Source: Leucobacter sp. cx-42
Lineage (GTDB): Bacteria > Actinomycetota > Actinomycetes > Actinomycetales > Microbacteriaceae
Direction: 5' to 3'
DNA: 64,000 bases
Assembly (NCBI RefSeq): GCF_014529985.1
Contig: NZ_JACVMU010000006.1
Location: forward strand, 124,001 to 188,000
The stretch's first letter is position 1. Every line of letters begins with the position of its first letter. The translations under genes were made by a program, and so were the position numbers. Below, piece after piece: positions 27,257 to 37,302 of the stretch. The notes below the pieces were generated by a model. That model saw only the letters and a list, made by a program, of their open reading frames with translations. It ran no database searches and was not told the origin of the DNA.

Positions 27257-28401
27257 GCTTCGCCCCCTGCTGTGTCGACATCGACCGCTACCCGCACGAC
27301 GCGGGGGCCGATGCCAGCGATGATTTCGTAGTTGATCGTGCGCATGAGTCCCGACCAGATCTCGACGGGCGGATGCCCACGCTCTGGGTCGCCAAACAGC
27401 ACCACCGGATCACCGAGCGACAGTCGGCCAGCGAGCGGGCCAACATCGACAATGAACTGGTCCATGCCGATTCGACCGACAATCGGTCGCGGCTCCCCCG
27501 CAACGGTAACCCACGCACCCGCGCCGTTGAGCGCGCGCGGCATGCCATCTGCATAGCCCATGGGCACGAGCGCGAGCGTTGTCGCGGTCTCACACACGTG
27601 GTTGTACCCGTAAGAGACACCGGTGCCAGCGGGAACCCCGCGCAATGCGACAATTTCCGACCGCAACGTCATCGCAGGTACGAGCCCCAACTGAGCCGAC
27701 GTCTTGTCTGCGAACGGGCTCAGACCGTACGCAGCGACGCCAACGCGCACCGTGTTGTATCGGAGATGTGGCGAGCTGAACGCCGCGGCACTCGCTGCGA
27801 GGTGCTGCATGTCAGTTTCGACCCCGTGCTCTGCAAGCAGTGCGATTGCGCGATCGAAACATGCGGCCTGGCCGCGGTCATTCTCGTCGCCCGCGTTTGC
27901 GAGGTGGCTGAAGATACCGCGCACGCGCACAGTGCCCGCAGCTTCAAGCTCGGCAGCACGCGCGAACACTTCCGGCCACTCTTGTTCCTGCACACCATTT
28001 CGGCTCAGGCCGGTATCGACCTTGAGGTGTACCGTCGCGAGCTTTCCAGTGTCATGAGCTGCCTGCGCGATCGCTTCGAGCTGGCACAGACTGTTGACGC
28101 CAAGTTCGATTCCCGCGTCAACGCCCGCAAAAAAGTCCGTTCGCGGGCCGTGCAACCAGCACAGCAACGGGTCGGTGAAGCCTTGCTCGCGGAGGGCGAG
28201 CGCCTCCTCAAGATCAGCAACTCCGATCATGACCGCGCCCCCGGCCATTGCGGCCTCAGCCGCAATCAGCGCGCCGTGGCCGTAGCCACCTGCCTTCGCC
28301 ACAACGATGACGTTTCCACCGGTGAGATCCCGCATGCGCGCGACATTGTGGCGGATCGCGTACGTCGAAATCTCTGCGACTCGCATCGAGCCTGTTCTCA
28401 T
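27253..28401 (-). CDS. alr: Alanine racemase
   Basis: The 382-residue PLP enzyme supplies D-alanine for peptidoglycan. The PLP lysine lies in VVAKAGGYGHGAL (Lys36); many family members read KADAYGHG here, so the Asp after KA is replaced by Gly. The catalytic Tyr region is GVSYGYNHVC, and GRIGMDQFIVDVG provides PLP phosphate contacts. The start may be the Met at residue 1 or 6. The longer form gives the 4-bp overlap with acpS that is repeated throughout this cassette. Confidence 0.95.
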   Translation of the reverse strand: MRTGSMRVAEISTYAIRHNVARMRDLTGGNVIVVAKAGGYGHGALIAAEAAMAGGAVMIGVADLEEALALREQGFTDPLLCWLHGPRTDFFAGVDAGIELGVNSLCQLEAIAQAAHDTGKLATVHLKVDTGLSRNGVQEQEWPEVFARAAELEAAGTVRVRGIFSHLANAGDENDRGQAACFDRAIALLAEHGVETDMQHLAASAAAFSSPHLRYNTVRVGVAAYGLSPFADKTSAQLGLVPAMTLRSEIVALRGVPAGTGVSYGYNHVCETATTLALVPMGYADGMPRALNGAGAWVTVAGEPRPIVGRIGMDQFIVDVGPLAGRLSLGDPVVLFGDPERGHPPVEIWSGLMRTINYEIIAGIGPRVVRVAVDVDTAGGEA

Positions 28402-28790
28402 TCGTCGTCTCCGTCCGAGTCTTCAACTGTGGGCCGCTGCCCACCCTCCACGACAACAAACGCAGTGGCCATGCCACCATCGTGCGTCAATGAGAGGTGC
28501 ACCGTGTCGGCCCCGCGCTGGGCCAGTACGCGGTTGAGCCCCGCCGTTCGTGTGAACGTCGGGGCCGTCTTTGGAATGCGTGGCACTTCAAGATCGTGCC
28601 ACGAGAGGTCGTGCGATCCGCCAAGCGCTTTGATCAACGCTTCTTTGGCAGCGAACCGCGCTGCGCGCGAGGCGAGTTCTAGCTCCTCCTCGCGCGCGGT
28701 GAAGAGACGAGCGTTCAGTTTCGGTGCCCGCTCAAGCTGCTGCTCGAAGCGAGCGATGTCGACGGTGTCGACGCCGATGCCATGAATCAC
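28398..28790 (-). CDS. acpS: Holo-[acyl-carrier-protein] synthase
   Basis: The 130-residue enzyme attaches 4'-phosphopantetheine from CoA to acyl carrier protein. The Mg-binding N-terminal motif GIGVDTVDIARFE (4-16) and the second motif ARFAAKEALIKALGG are both present. It is 20 bp after glmS and overlaps alr by 4 bp. The CoA-making kinase gene coaA is transcribed divergently from glmS nearby. Confidence 0.96.
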   Translation of the reverse strand: MIHGIGVDTVDIARFEQQLERAPKLNARLFTAREEELELASRAARFAAKEALIKALGGSHDLSWHDLEVPRIPKTAPTFTRTAGLNRVLAQRGADTVHLSLTHDGGMATAFVVVEGGQRPTVEDSDGDDE

Positions 28791-28810
28791 TCGTCTCTCC
28801 TTTGCGTGAG

Positions 28811-30661
28811 TTACTCGACCGTAACCGACTTTGCGAGGTTACGGGGCTGGTCGACGTCCAAGCCCTTCGCGGTCGACAGTTCGAGCGCGAACCACTGCAG
28901 CGGCACGACCTGAAGGATCGGGTCAAAGAGCGCGTCCGACAGCGGGATGCGAATCACATCATCAGCAAACGGGAGCACCGCGGTGTCACCGGTCTCGACG
29001 ATTGCGATGACGCGTGCACCACGTGCGCGGATCTCCTGGATGTTCGAGACGACCTTCGCGTGCATGAGTGGCGAAGTGCGCGGGCTCGGTACGAGCACGA
29101 ACACCGGCTGCCCGTGATCGATGAGCGCGATCGGACCGTGCTTGAGCTCGCCAGCGGCGAAGCCTTCTGCGTGAATGTAGGCGATCTCCTTGAGCTTCAG
29201 TGCGCCCTCGAGTGCCGCGGGGTAGCCCACGTGGCGCCCCAGGAAGAGCACCGAGCGGGTGTCTGCCATCCAGTGTGCGAGCTGTGCGATCTGCTCGTGC
29301 GTCGCAACAGCTTCCTGCATCTTCTCGGGAAGCGCCTCGAACTGCGCGAGCGCTTCAGCCTCGTCAGTCGCACTCAGCGTGCCACGGATGTGACCAAACT
29401 GCAGACCGATGAGGTACAGCGCAGTGATCTGCGCAACAAACGCCTTCGTCGACGCCACTGCAACCTCGGGGCCGGCGTGCGTGTACACCGCAGCGTCAGA
29501 CTCACGGGGAATCGTCGCGCTCTGGGTGTTGCAGACCGAGACGGTCTTCGCACCGCGCTCGATAGCGTACTTCACTGCCATCAACGTGTCCATGGTCTCA
29601 CCCGACTGACTCACCGAGATGACCATCGTGTTCGGGGTGAGGACGGGGTCGCGGTAACGGAACTCGTGGCTCAGCTGCACCTCAACCGGGATGCGCGCCC
29701 ACTGCTCGATCGCGTACGCGCCGATCATGCCAGCGTACGATGCCGTGCCGCAGGCGATGATGATGATGCGATCAACGCCCGTGATGACTTCTTCGCCGAG
29801 CGCAGAAATCTCGGGGATCTCAACGTGGCCCGTTTCGATACGGCCGCGGAGCGTGTTCGCAATTGCCTCGGGCTGCTCGTGGATTTCCTTCGCCATGAAG
29901 GAAGACCAGCCACCCTTGTCTGCCGCGTTCGCGTCCCACTCGACCTCGAACTCGCTGAATTCGACGGGTGCGCCCTCGAAATCGGTGATGCGAACCTCGT
30001 CTGCGGTGATGATCGCGATGTTGTCCTCATCAACCGCGACTGCGCGACGGGTCGATGAAACGAACGCTGCAACGTCAGAGCCGAGGAAGTTCTCACCCTC
30101 GCCAAGACCAACGACGAGCGGCGAATGGTGGCGTGCTGCCACGATCTTGCCCGGCTCATCCTGGTGCAGGGCAAGGAGCGTAAAGGTGCCGTGCAGACGC
30201 TTGACGACCACACGGAATGCAGCCTCAAGATCATGCTGACGCTGGTACTCAAGACCGAGCAGCGCTGCAACAACTTCAGAGTCGGTCTCACTTGCGAGTT
30301 CGCAGCCAGCCTCGAGCACCTCTGCGCGAAGTTCTGAGAAGTTCTCAACGATGCCGTTGTGAATCAGGGCGAGACGACCGTTGTCACCCAGGTGCGGGTG
30401 GGCGTTCACATCGGTGGGCCCACCGTGGGTTGCCCAGCGGGTGTGACCGATACCGGTCGAGCCTGCAGCGAGCGGATCATCTTCAAGCACCTCGATGAGT
30501 CGAGCGAGCTTGCCCGACTTCTTTCGCACTGACACACCATCATCCGCGTCGATGACTGCGACGCCCGCGGAGTCATACCCGCGGTACTCAAGACGACGAA
30601 GGCCTGTGATCAGTGCGTCGACCGTACTATTCGGTCCGACGTATCCAACGATTCCACACAT
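28811..30661 (-). CDS. glmS: Glutamine-fructose-6-phosphate aminotransferase (isomerising)
   Basis: The 616-residue enzyme makes glucosamine-6-phosphate, the first step to UDP-GlcNAc. The N-terminal glutaminase starts MCGIVGYVG with Cys2 as nucleophile. Two SIS domains follow; they include IACGTASYAGM and SQSGETMDTL. The C terminus DQPRNLAKSVTVE is canonical. No glmS ribozyme can exist upstream, because only 30 bp separate it from coaA. A -10 box 6 nt from the ATG suggests a leaderless mRNA. glmM, the next enzyme, is at 31.9-33.2 kb. Confidence 0.98.
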   Translation of the reverse strand: MCGIVGYVGPNSTVDALITGLRRLEYRGYDSAGVAVIDADDGVSVRKKSGKLARLIEVLEDDPLAAGSTGIGHTRWATHGGPTDVNAHPHLGDNGRLALIHNGIVENFSELRAEVLEAGCELASETDSEVVAALLGLEYQRQHDLEAAFRVVVKRLHGTFTLLALHQDEPGKIVAARHHSPLVVGLGEGENFLGSDVAAFVSSTRRAVAVDEDNIAIITADEVRITDFEGAPVEFSEFEVEWDANAADKGGWSSFMAKEIHEQPEAIANTLRGRIETGHVEIPEISALGEEVITGVDRIIIIACGTASYAGMIGAYAIEQWARIPVEVQLSHEFRYRDPVLTPNTMVISVSQSGETMDTLMAVKYAIERGAKTVSVCNTQSATIPRESDAAVYTHAGPEVAVASTKAFVAQITALYLIGLQFGHIRGTLSATDEAEALAQFEALPEKMQEAVATHEQIAQLAHWMADTRSVLFLGRHVGYPAALEGALKLKEIAYIHAEGFAAGELKHGPIALIDHGQPVFVLVPSPRTSPLMHAKVVSNIQEIRARGARVIAIVETGDTAVLPFADDVIRIPLSDALFDPILQVVPLQWFALELSTAKGLDVDQPRNLAKSVTVE

Positions 30662-30667
30662 ACGGTT

Positions 30668-30696
30668 ATTTTAATGGCACGATGGTGAACAATGAA
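30668..30696 (-). promoter_or_regulatory. Candidate leaderless promoter of glmS
   Basis: On the minus strand TTCATT (30691-30696), a 17-bp spacer, then TAAAAT (30668-30673). Only 6 nt (30662-30667) lie between the -10 box and the glmS ATG. The -35 half overlaps the start codon of coaA. Confidence 0.5.
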
Positions 30697-31693
30697 TGAG
30701 CACGCACACCCGAGAACCAAGCCCATCGATGTGAGCTTGCATACCCAGGCGCTGATCCGCCCGGATCTCACCTCGCCATTTACCGAAATTGGGCGCGCAG
30801 AGTGGGCCCGACTTGCCGGCGAAACCAAGCTGCCACTTACCCAGGAAGAGGTCGATTCATTTCGCGGCCTCGGTGAGCCGCTCGACCTTGCGGAGGTCGC
30901 GGATGTCTATCGTCCGCTCTCGAGACTCATCAATTTGCACGCGATCGCCGCGCGCGAACGACACAAATTGACACGTCAAGCGTTCCTGCATCGTGACGAA
31001 GAACAGCCCACACCCTTCGTCATTGGTATCGCTGGCTCGGTCGCCGTCGGTAAATCGACCGTTGCGCGCCTGCTGCGCGAGCTCCTCGCTCGCTGGCCAG
31101 AGACCCCGAATGTCGATCTCATCACAACCGACGGCTTCCTCTACACCAACGAAGAGCTTGAGCGTCGCGGGATTGCGGACCGCAAGGGCTTCCCCGAATC
31201 CTACGACCGTCGTGCGCTGCTGAAGTTCGTCACCCAGGTGAAGGCCGGTGTGCCAGAGGTGAAGGCCCCGCACTACAGCCACCTGATCTACGACATCGTT
31301 CCCGACGAGTACACGGTCGTGCGCCAGCCTGACATCCTCATCGTCGAGGGACTCAACGTACTGCAGCCCGCCACGATGCGTCATCCGCTTGCCGTGAGCG
31401 ACCTGTTCGATTTCTCGATCTACGTCGATGCGCGCACGTCGGACATTCAGACGTGGTTCCGCGATCGATTCCTGAAGTTGCGCGAGAAGGCGTTCTCGGA
31501 CCCGCGTTCACACTTCCGCCCGTTCGCGAAGGTAGACGATGCGACCGCCCACGCGCTTGCTGACTCATTCTGGAAAGACATTAACGAGCCGAACCTGATG
31601 ACCAACATTCGCCCAACCCGCGCACGCGCAACACTCGTGCTGCGCAAAGAGCGAGACCACCGCGTGCAGAAGGTGTTGCTGCGGAAGCTGTAG
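30692..31693 (+). CDS. coaA: Pantothenate kinase, type I
   Basis: The 333-residue cytoplasmic kinase phosphorylates pantothenate in the first step of CoA synthesis. The P-loop [17 protein letters not shown] (112-128) is present. [18 protein letters not shown] and [16 protein letters not shown] are hallmark CoaA segments. It is divergent from glmS with only 30 bp between the two start codons, so the promoters must overlap. A bidirectional hairpin lies about 85 bp downstream. Confidence 0.97.
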   Translation: MNEHAHPRTKPIDVSLHTQALIRPDLTSPFTEIGRAEWARLAGETKLPLTQEEVDSFRGLGEPLDLAEVADVYRPLSRLINLHAIAARERHKLTRQAFLHRDEEQPTPFVIGIAGSVAVGKSTVARLLRELLARWPETPNVDLITTDGFLYTNEELERRGIADRKGFPESYDRRALLKFVTQVKAGVPEVKAPHYSHLIYDIVPDEYTVVRQPDILIVEGLNVLQPATMRHPLAVSDLFDFSIYVDARTSDIQTWFRDRFLKLREKAFSDPRSHFRPFAKVDDATAHALADSFWKDINEPNLMTNIRPTRARATLVLRKERDHRVQKVLLRKL

Positions 31694-31776
31694 GGGCGAT
31701 TCGCGTTACTTGCACTGTTGGCGGGCGCCCCCTCGAGATTGGCCCGTTTTCGCGAGATCGCACGTTTCACTCACAA

Positions 31777-31810
31777 GAAAGGGGCCGTTTCGAGAGAAAC
31801 GGCCCCTTTC
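31777..31810. terminator. Bidirectional terminator between coaA and glmM
   Basis: Perfect 15-bp arms GAAAGGGGCCGTTTC (31777-31791) and its complement (31796-31810) around GAGA, between two convergent genes. Confidence 0.8.
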
Positions 31811-31853
31811 GAGGTGTTGAGCACCAAACGGCGCCAAAGTCGCAAGCACCAGG

Positions 31854-33203
31854 CTAGATAGCGAGGCGCTCCTTCACAACGGCGGCAAGATCATCAGCGA
31901 GCTGATGAGCCTGCTCCTCCGTTGTTGCCTCAACCATCACGCGCACGACGGGCTCAGTACCCGACGGTCGCAACAGCACACGGCCTTCACCGGCGAGGAT
32001 GAGTTCAGCCGCGCGAACCGCCTGCTGCACCACTTCATCGCCAGCAACCTTCGAGCGGTCAACGCCACGAACATTCACCAGCACCTGTGGGTACACGGTC
32101 ATGCAGGTCGCAAGCTCTGCAAGCGTATTGCCAGTGCGTGCGAGCTCTGCAGCGATGTGCATACCCGTGAGGATGCCGTCACCGGTGGTGGCGAACTCGC
32201 TCATGATCACATGGCCAGACTGCTCACCACCCAGGCTATAGCCGTGTTCATTGATCGCTTCGAGCACGTATCGATCGCCGACACCGGTCTCGACAACATC
32301 AATGCCGTTGTCAGCCATCGCAAGCTTCAGGCCGAGGTTCGACATCACGGTTGCTACAAGAGTGTGCTTCTTGAGCTTCCCGCGGGCTTCCATCGACAAC
32401 GCGATGATTGCCATGATCTTGTCACCGTCGATGACGTTTCCGTCAGCGTCGACAGCGAGGCAACGATCCGCATCACCATCGTGAGCGATGCCAAGGTCGG
32501 CGCCGATCTCACGCACCTTGGCCTGCAGCGGCTCAAGGTGGGTCGAACCGACACCGTCGTTGATGTTGTAGCCGTCAGGATCGTTACCGATCACAGTGAC
32601 GTTCGCGCCAGCAGCAGCAAAGACGTCAGGCGAAATGCCAGATGCAGCGCCGTGAGCGCAGTCGAGAACAACGTTGAGGCCCTTGAGGCTCACACCGTCG
32701 AGTGTGCCGAGCAGATGTACGAGGTAACGATCCTCGGCGTCTGCGAAGCGGCGGATCCGCCCAACTTCACGACCGGTTGCGGCGGGAGCGGGCTGCGCGA
32801 GCGCTGCCTCGATCTCGTCCTCGATCGAATCGTCGAGCTTCTTGCCACCTTCGGCGAAGAACTTGATCCCGTTATCTGCCGCAGGGTTGTGCGACGCAGA
32901 CACCATCACGCCGAAATCAGCGTCAGTGTCGGCTACGAGATAGGCAGCGGCTGGGGTGGGAATGACTCCCGCGTCCAGCACGTCGACGCCAGCCGCCGCG
33001 AGGCCTGCCGAGACTGCGGCCGAGATGAACTCGCCTGAGACTCGGGGGTCGCGCGCAACGACGGCGGTAGCACGACGGCTCTCGGCCCGGGCGTGACGCC
33101 CAAGGACGAGAGCCGCCGCATGCGCGAGGCGCAGGGCAAGGTCGGCAGTGACATCCACGCCGGCCAAGCCCCGCACCCCATCAGTGCCAAATAGGCGTCC
33201 CAT
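31854..33203 (-). CDS. glmM: Phosphoglucosamine mutase
   Basis: The 449-residue enzyme converts glucosamine-6-phosphate to glucosamine-1-phosphate, which follows GlmS. The phospho-serine loop is [17 protein letters not shown] with Ser104. The metal loop [11 protein letters not shown] and the C-terminal phosphate-binding loop [12 protein letters not shown] are intact. It is 18 bp after rpsI and is probably transcribed with rplM-rpsI, tying wall precursor synthesis to ribosome gene expression. Confidence 0.97.
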   Translation of the reverse strand: MGRLFGTDGVRGLAGVDVTADLALRLAHAAALVLGRHARAESRRATAVVARDPRVSGEFISAAVSAGLAAAGVDVLDAGVIPTPAAAYLVADTDADFGVMVSASHNPAADNGIKFFAEGGKKLDDSIEDEIEAALAQPAPAATGREVGRIRRFADAEDRYLVHLLGTLDGVSLKGLNVVLDCAHGAASGISPDVFAAAGANVTVIGNDPDGYNINDGVGSTHLEPLQAKVREIGADLGIAHDGDADRCLAVDADGNVIDGDKIMAIIALSMEARGKLKKHTLVATVMSNLGLKLAMADNGIDVVETGVGDRYVLEAINEHGYSLGGEQSGHVIMSEFATTGDGILTGMHIAAELARTGNTLAELATCMTVYPQVLVNVRGVDRSKVAGDEVVQQAVRAAELILAGEGRVLLRPSGTEPVVRVMVEATTEEQAHQLADDLAAVVKERLAI

Positions 33204-33221
33204 GAAGGGGAATACTCCTGC

Positions 33222-33701
33222 TTAACGCTTCGAGTACTGAGGCGCCTTACGGGCCTTCTTGAGACCAGCCTTCTTGCGCTCCTTGATACGAGCGTCGCGG
33301 CTGAGGAAGCCCGCCTTCTTCAGGGTCGGGCGGTTGTGCTCTGCGTCGATCTCGTTGAGCGCGCGAGCGATAGCGAGGCGGAGTGCGCCTGCCTGACCCG
33401 AGGGGCCGCCACCGACGATACGTGCGACTACGTCGTACGCGCCACCGAGCTCAAGCACGGTGAAGGGGTCGGTGATGAGCTGCTGGTGCAGCTTGTTCGG
33501 GAAGTACTCAGCAAGGTCGCGACCGTTAACGGTCATCTTGCCTGCGCCGGGGATGAGGCGAACGCGAGCGATTGCCTGCTTACGACGGCCTACAGCTGCA
33601 CCGGGAACGGTGAGTGCGGGGCGGGGGGTCGAGGCTGCGGCCGAATCGGCCGGGGTCTCGGTGGTGTAGCTTTCGACGGCCACGGTCTGCTCTTCAGTCA
33701 C
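33222..33701 (-). CDS. rpsI: 30S ribosomal protein uS9
   Basis: The 159-residue protein has its conserved core beginning at [16 protein letters not shown] (about 37) and ending in [12 protein letters not shown]. This basic C-terminal tail reaches the P-site tRNA. The first ~35 residues are an acidic and Ala/Thr/Pro-rich extension absent from shorter uS9 proteins and common in actinobacteria. It is paired with rplM upstream (37 bp). Confidence 0.97.
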   Translation of the reverse strand: MTEEQTVAVESYTTETPADSAAASTPRPALTVPGAAVGRRKQAIARVRLIPGAGKMTVNGRDLAEYFPNKLHQQLITDPFTVLELGGAYDVVARIVGGGPSGQAGALRLAIARALNEIDAEHNRPTLKKAGFLSRDARIKERKKAGLKKARKAPQYSKR

Positions 33702-33738
33702 TGTGAAGTCTCTCTCTTAAGTCTCTGTAGGAGGCGCG

Positions 33739-34185
33739 TTACTGCGCGACCTGGCCGAAGTTGTAAGGGGTGGGCTGCTGAGCTGCGTGGGGGTGCTCTG
33801 CGCCGACGTATACCTTCAGCTTGCGGAACTGGTCACGACCGAGCGAGTTCTTGGGAAGCATGCCACGGATCGCCTTCTCAACAGCGCGGTCCGGGTTCTT
33901 GCCGAGGAGCTCGGTGTAGCTGACCGAGGTGAGGCCGCCCGGGTAACCCGAGTGGCGGTGCGCCTTCTTCTGCGCTGCCTTGTTGCCGGTGAGGACAACC
34001 TTTGCAGCGTTGATGATGATGACGTGGTCACCCATGTCCATGTGAGGAGCGAAGGTGGTCTTGTGCTTGCCGCGGAGGAGTGCGGCTGCATGCGATGCGA
34101 GGCGGCCAAGAACGACGTCGGTTGCGTCGATGACGATCCAGTCGTGCTTCTTGTCAGCTGCCTTCGGCGAGTAAGTGCGAGTCAC
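33739..34185 (-). CDS. rplM: 50S ribosomal protein uL13
   Basis: The product is 148 residues from the GTG at 34185, giving [23 protein letters not shown]. The longer open frame upstream adds 46 residues unlike uL13. GAAAG precedes the GTG. The conserved core includes [21 protein letters not shown] and [15 protein letters not shown] -10-like TAAAGT (complement of 34330-34335) lies 145 bp upstream, next to the truA stop. It may drive rplM-rpsI-glmM. Confidence 0.96.
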   Translation of the reverse strand: MTRTYSPKAADKKHDWIVIDATDVVLGRLASHAAALLRGKHKTTFAPHMDMGDHVIIINAAKVVLTGNKAAQKKAHRHSGYPGGLTSVSYTELLGKNPDRAVEKAIRGMLPKNSLGRDQFRKLKVYVGAEHPHAAQQPTPYNFGQVAQ

Positions 34186-34340
34186 TGTCGTGCTGCTTTC
34201 TGTCGAAATGGAGATGTTCGTGGATCCCACTCCTCTGCTCAGTCCCACGGGATTTCTCTCGGGGTGCTGGGCCGGTGGAGGGCTCACATTCGGGCACGAA
34301 CTGGATATACCAGTACGCACCAAGGGTCTACTTTAGCACA

Positions 34341-35198
34341 TCAGTCATCGAGCGAGTCACGCCGGGCACGCGTCTGCTCAGCGCGCGCAGCGAGATCCTC
34401 GTCAGCCGGGTAGGCAATCTCCTCGAGCGAGAGTCCCTTCGCCGGCATGACGGTGAACTTACTTGTCCGCTCTCTCGCATCACGCAGGTCGCGGAGCTGC
34501 TCGCCACTGATCCGCTTCGAACCGACCGCGACGACCGAGCCCACGAGCGCCCGCACCATCGAGTGGCAGAATGCGTCAGCCTCGATCCGCGCCGCAAATG
34601 CGCCATCTGCAGTTTCCCGCCACTCGAACGCAAGCAGCTCACGCACCGCGGTGGCTCCCTCTCGTGCTTTACAGAAGGTGGTGAAATCTTGGAGTCCGAG
34701 CAGATCAGCCGACGCCTGCTGCATCACCCCAAGGTCGAGCTCACGGGTGAAGTCTGCCGTGAACCGCGCAGTGAGTGGATCGAGCCGCGACTGCGCCGGC
34801 CGCACACGGTATTCGTACCGGCGACGGAGCGCACCGAATCGGGCGTCAAAGGCGGCAGGAACCTCGCGCACGGAATGGATCGCGACATCGGGCGCGGATC
34901 GCGACAGCACGCGATTCAGACGCCTGGCCATCGCATTCGATTTATTCCACTGCGCAAGCTGTTCGGATGACACATCAATATGCGCAACCTGTCCACGCGA
35001 GTGCACACCGGCATCGGTGCGACCACCGACGGTGATCCGCACGTCGCCCGGTGCGACCTGAAGGATGAGCGCAAGCGCCTCCTCAATCTCTCCCTCGACC
35101 GTTCGCAGCCCCGGCTGCTTCGCCCAGCCAGAGAAGTCTGTGCCGTCGTATGCGAGGTCGAGTCGGAGGCGATGAAGCCCCGCTGAAAGTTCTGTCAT
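34341..35198 (-). CDS. truA: tRNA pseudouridine(38-40) synthase TruA
   Basis: The product is 285 residues from the ATG at 35198 (MTELSAGLHRLRL); the 52 codons upstream in frame are not conserved. The catalytic Asp lies in VGGRTDAGVHSRGQVAHID. RRRYEYRV, DFTTFCKAREG and FCHSMVRALVGSVVAVG are standard TruA segments. It isomerises uridines in the tRNA anticodon stem-loop. In many actinobacteria truA directly follows rplQ; here 2.5 kb of opposite-strand genes separate them. Confidence 0.95.
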   Translation of the reverse strand: MTELSAGLHRLRLDLAYDGTDFSGWAKQPGLRTVEGEIEEALALILQVAPGDVRITVGGRTDAGVHSRGQVAHIDVSSEQLAQWNKSNAMARRLNRVLSRSAPDVAIHSVREVPAAFDARFGALRRRYEYRVRPAQSRLDPLTARFTADFTRELDLGVMQQASADLLGLQDFTTFCKAREGATAVRELLAFEWRETADGAFAARIEADAFCHSMVRALVGSVVAVGSKRISGEQLRDLRDARERTSKFTVMPAKGLSLEEIAYPADEDLAARAEQTRARRDSLDD

Positions 35199-35287
35199 CC
35201 TTCGATAGTGCCAGAACAAACATGAAGCGTCGCTTGCGCAGACAAATCGCGTAGAATGACGTGAGTCTTTTCCAGGCAAACATCTGT

Positions 35288-37273
35288 ATGAGTATTTTTC
35301 GAGTTTCCACCCCGCACCCCCGCCACATCGGTGGACTTGACGGTCTTCGCGCAATCGCTGTGCTGTTGGTCCTCATTTACCACCTCGCCCCGAAGGCGCT
35401 CACCGGCGGCTTCCTCGGCGTAGACATTTTCTTCGTCATCAGCGGCTTCCTAATCACAACGCTCCTATTGCGTGAGGTTCGGAAGAGTGGGCAGATCCGC
35501 CTCGTCGCATTCTGGCAACGGCGCGCACGGCGCTTGCTGCCGCCACTGGCACTTGTGGTACTCGTCTCAACGACGCTCGCGTATCTCGTGGATCGCGATC
35601 TGCTCGTCAATATCGGGAAGCAGATTCTGGGAACCGTCTTCTTCGTCAGTAACTGGATGTTCATTGCGAACGGTACCGATTACTTCACGCAGGACACCCC
35701 TGAGCTCTTCAGGAACACCTGGTCGCTTGCTATCGAGGAGCAGTTCTACCTCGTACTCCCCTTGCTCGCGCTGCTGTTGATCACGCTCCGCTCGCGCGCA
35801 ACGCGCGGCCTGCCGCTCCTCATCCTCGGCGTCATCTCTGCCGGCTTTATGGCTGGCATGGCCGTCGATGGCATCGACCCGACCCGTATCTACTTTGGCT
35901 CGGACACGCACAGCTTCGGACTGCTGCTTGGCGCTGCGCTCGCGGTGTTTGCCGAGCCGCGTAAGGGTACCGACGTCGCGCGCCAGATCGGCCGTAGCGG
36001 ACAAATTCTGACGACCAGCATCGCTGTGCTCGGCGGCGCCGTGTTCCTCTATCTTGCCTTCACCGTCAAGGAAGCTTCGCTCGAGAGCTTCACCGGTGGC
36101 TTCCAGCTCGCGACACTGCTCGCTGTCGCGATTATCTGGGCCATCACGCGACCCGGTGCCATCGTCGGCCGTGCGCTTGACTGCGCTCCCCTGCGATGGA
36201 TCGGTGAGCGCTCGTACGGCATTTACCTGTGGCACTGGCCGCTGCTCCTCATCGTGACGGCTGCCTTGAAGAATGTGTTTGGCGGATCCGCGCCCCTCGC
36301 GCTCGTGATTATCATTACCGCAACGGCAACATTCGGCCTTGCCGCCCTTTCTTACACCTACGTGGAGCAGCCTGTGCGTCGTTCTGGAATTCGTGGCGCC
36401 TTCCGCCTCATGCGCCTGCGTGCGTCACGCACGACCCGCCAGTCGATCATCGCCATCGCGGTGTTGGCCGTGGTCATCGTGTCAGTGCCCATGACGGCGG
36501 TCGCGGTTGCGGCCGCGCCTGAGCGCACCAGCTCCGCCGACGTCATTGCTCGCGGTGAAGCAATGCTCAAGCAGCAGCAAGCAGCAGCTGAGGCACAGGC
36601 GATCGCAGATGCGAAGGCAGCGGAGGAAGCCAAGGCCGCTGAGGACGCGCGCCGCCAGACAGAGGCGCCCAAGGGGAAGCCGGGCGCCAAGCCCACCACA
36701 AAGGATCCTAAGGGCCCGAAGAAGCCGCAGCCTCGCCCCGCGCCAGTACCCATCGAGGTCACCGGCGCCGACATCACGGCCGTCGGCGATTCGGTCATGC
36801 TCGCAAGCCTGCCCGAACTCAGCGCACGATTCCCCGGTATCGCAGTTGACGCGGCAGTCTCTCGCGGCATGAGTGTCGGCGCCGATCTCATCGAGGCGCA
36901 GGCCGAGAACGGGACACTCCGCTCCGTCGTACTTGTCGGCCTCGGCACGAACGGCCCGGTCGACCATGACGATTTGGCGCGGATCACCAAAGCAGCCGGC
37001 AACGACCGCTTTGTCATCTTCGTCGACGCACACGCTGACCGCGACTGGATCCCCCAAGTGAACCAGGACCTCGCGGCCTTCGCAGCCGAGCGTCCCGGCG
37101 TGGTCACCGCACCGTGGACCGAAATGGTGAGCGGCGTTCCTGACGCGCTCGCAGGCGACGACATCCACCCGAACCCGAGTGGTGGCGAAATCTACGCTGA
37201 CGCTGCCCAGCAGGCGTTTGACGCAATGCTTTCACCTGGCGAAGTTCGTGGCTGGAGCGTTCCGCGCCGATAA
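35288..37273 (+). CDS. Membrane O-acyltransferase with C-terminal SGNH domain (OafA/OatA type)
   Basis: The product is about 661 residues from the ATG at 35288 (a GTG at 35261 is an alternative). The first ~370 residues form an acyltransferase-3 domain with 10-11 membrane spans. It begins with the hallmark GLDGLRAIAVLLVLIYHL and FFVISGFLIT. A charged Ala/Lys/Pro-rich linker (about 420-490) leads to an extracytoplasmic SGNH esterase-fold domain with GDSVML, GLGTNG and the catalytic DDIHPN. Such fusions O-acetylate peptidoglycan or surface glycans. No glycan cluster surrounds it, so the acceptor is unknown. Confidence 0.9.
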   Translation: MSIFRVSTPHPRHIGGLDGLRAIAVLLVLIYHLAPKALTGGFLGVDIFFVISGFLITTLLLREVRKSGQIRLVAFWQRRARRLLPPLALVVLVSTTLAYLVDRDLLVNIGKQILGTVFFVSNWMFIANGTDYFTQDTPELFRNTWSLAIEEQFYLVLPLLALLLITLRSRATRGLPLLILGVISAGFMAGMAVDGIDPTRIYFGSDTHSFGLLLGAALAVFAEPRKGTDVARQIGRSGQILTTSIAVLGGAVFLYLAFTVKEASLESFTGGFQLATLLAVAIIWAITRPGAIVGRALDCAPLRWIGERSYGIYLWHWPLLLIVTAALKNVFGGSAPLALVIIITATATFGLAALSYTYVEQPVRRSGIRGAFRLMRLRASRTTRQSIIAIAVLAVVIVSVPMTAVAVAAAPERTSSADVIARGEAMLKQQQAAAEAQAIADAKAAEEAKAAEDARRQTEAPKGKPGAKPTTKDPKGPKKPQPRPAPVPIEVTGADITAVGDSVMLASLPELSARFPGIAVDAAVSRGMSVGADLIEAQAENGTLRSVVLVGLGTNGPVDHDDLARITKAAGNDRFVIFVDAHADRDWIPQVNQDLAAFAAERPGVVTAPWTEMVSGVPDALAGDDIHPNPSGGEIYADAAQQAFDAMLSPGEVRGWSVPRR

Positions 37274-37302
37274 GTGATTCTCGGCCGTGGTTGGATAGCA
37301 CC

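Noticed and set aside
30662-30691. glmS ribozyme/riboswitch
   Set aside because: The glmS upstream region is only 30 bp before coaA begins, far too short for the ribozyme.
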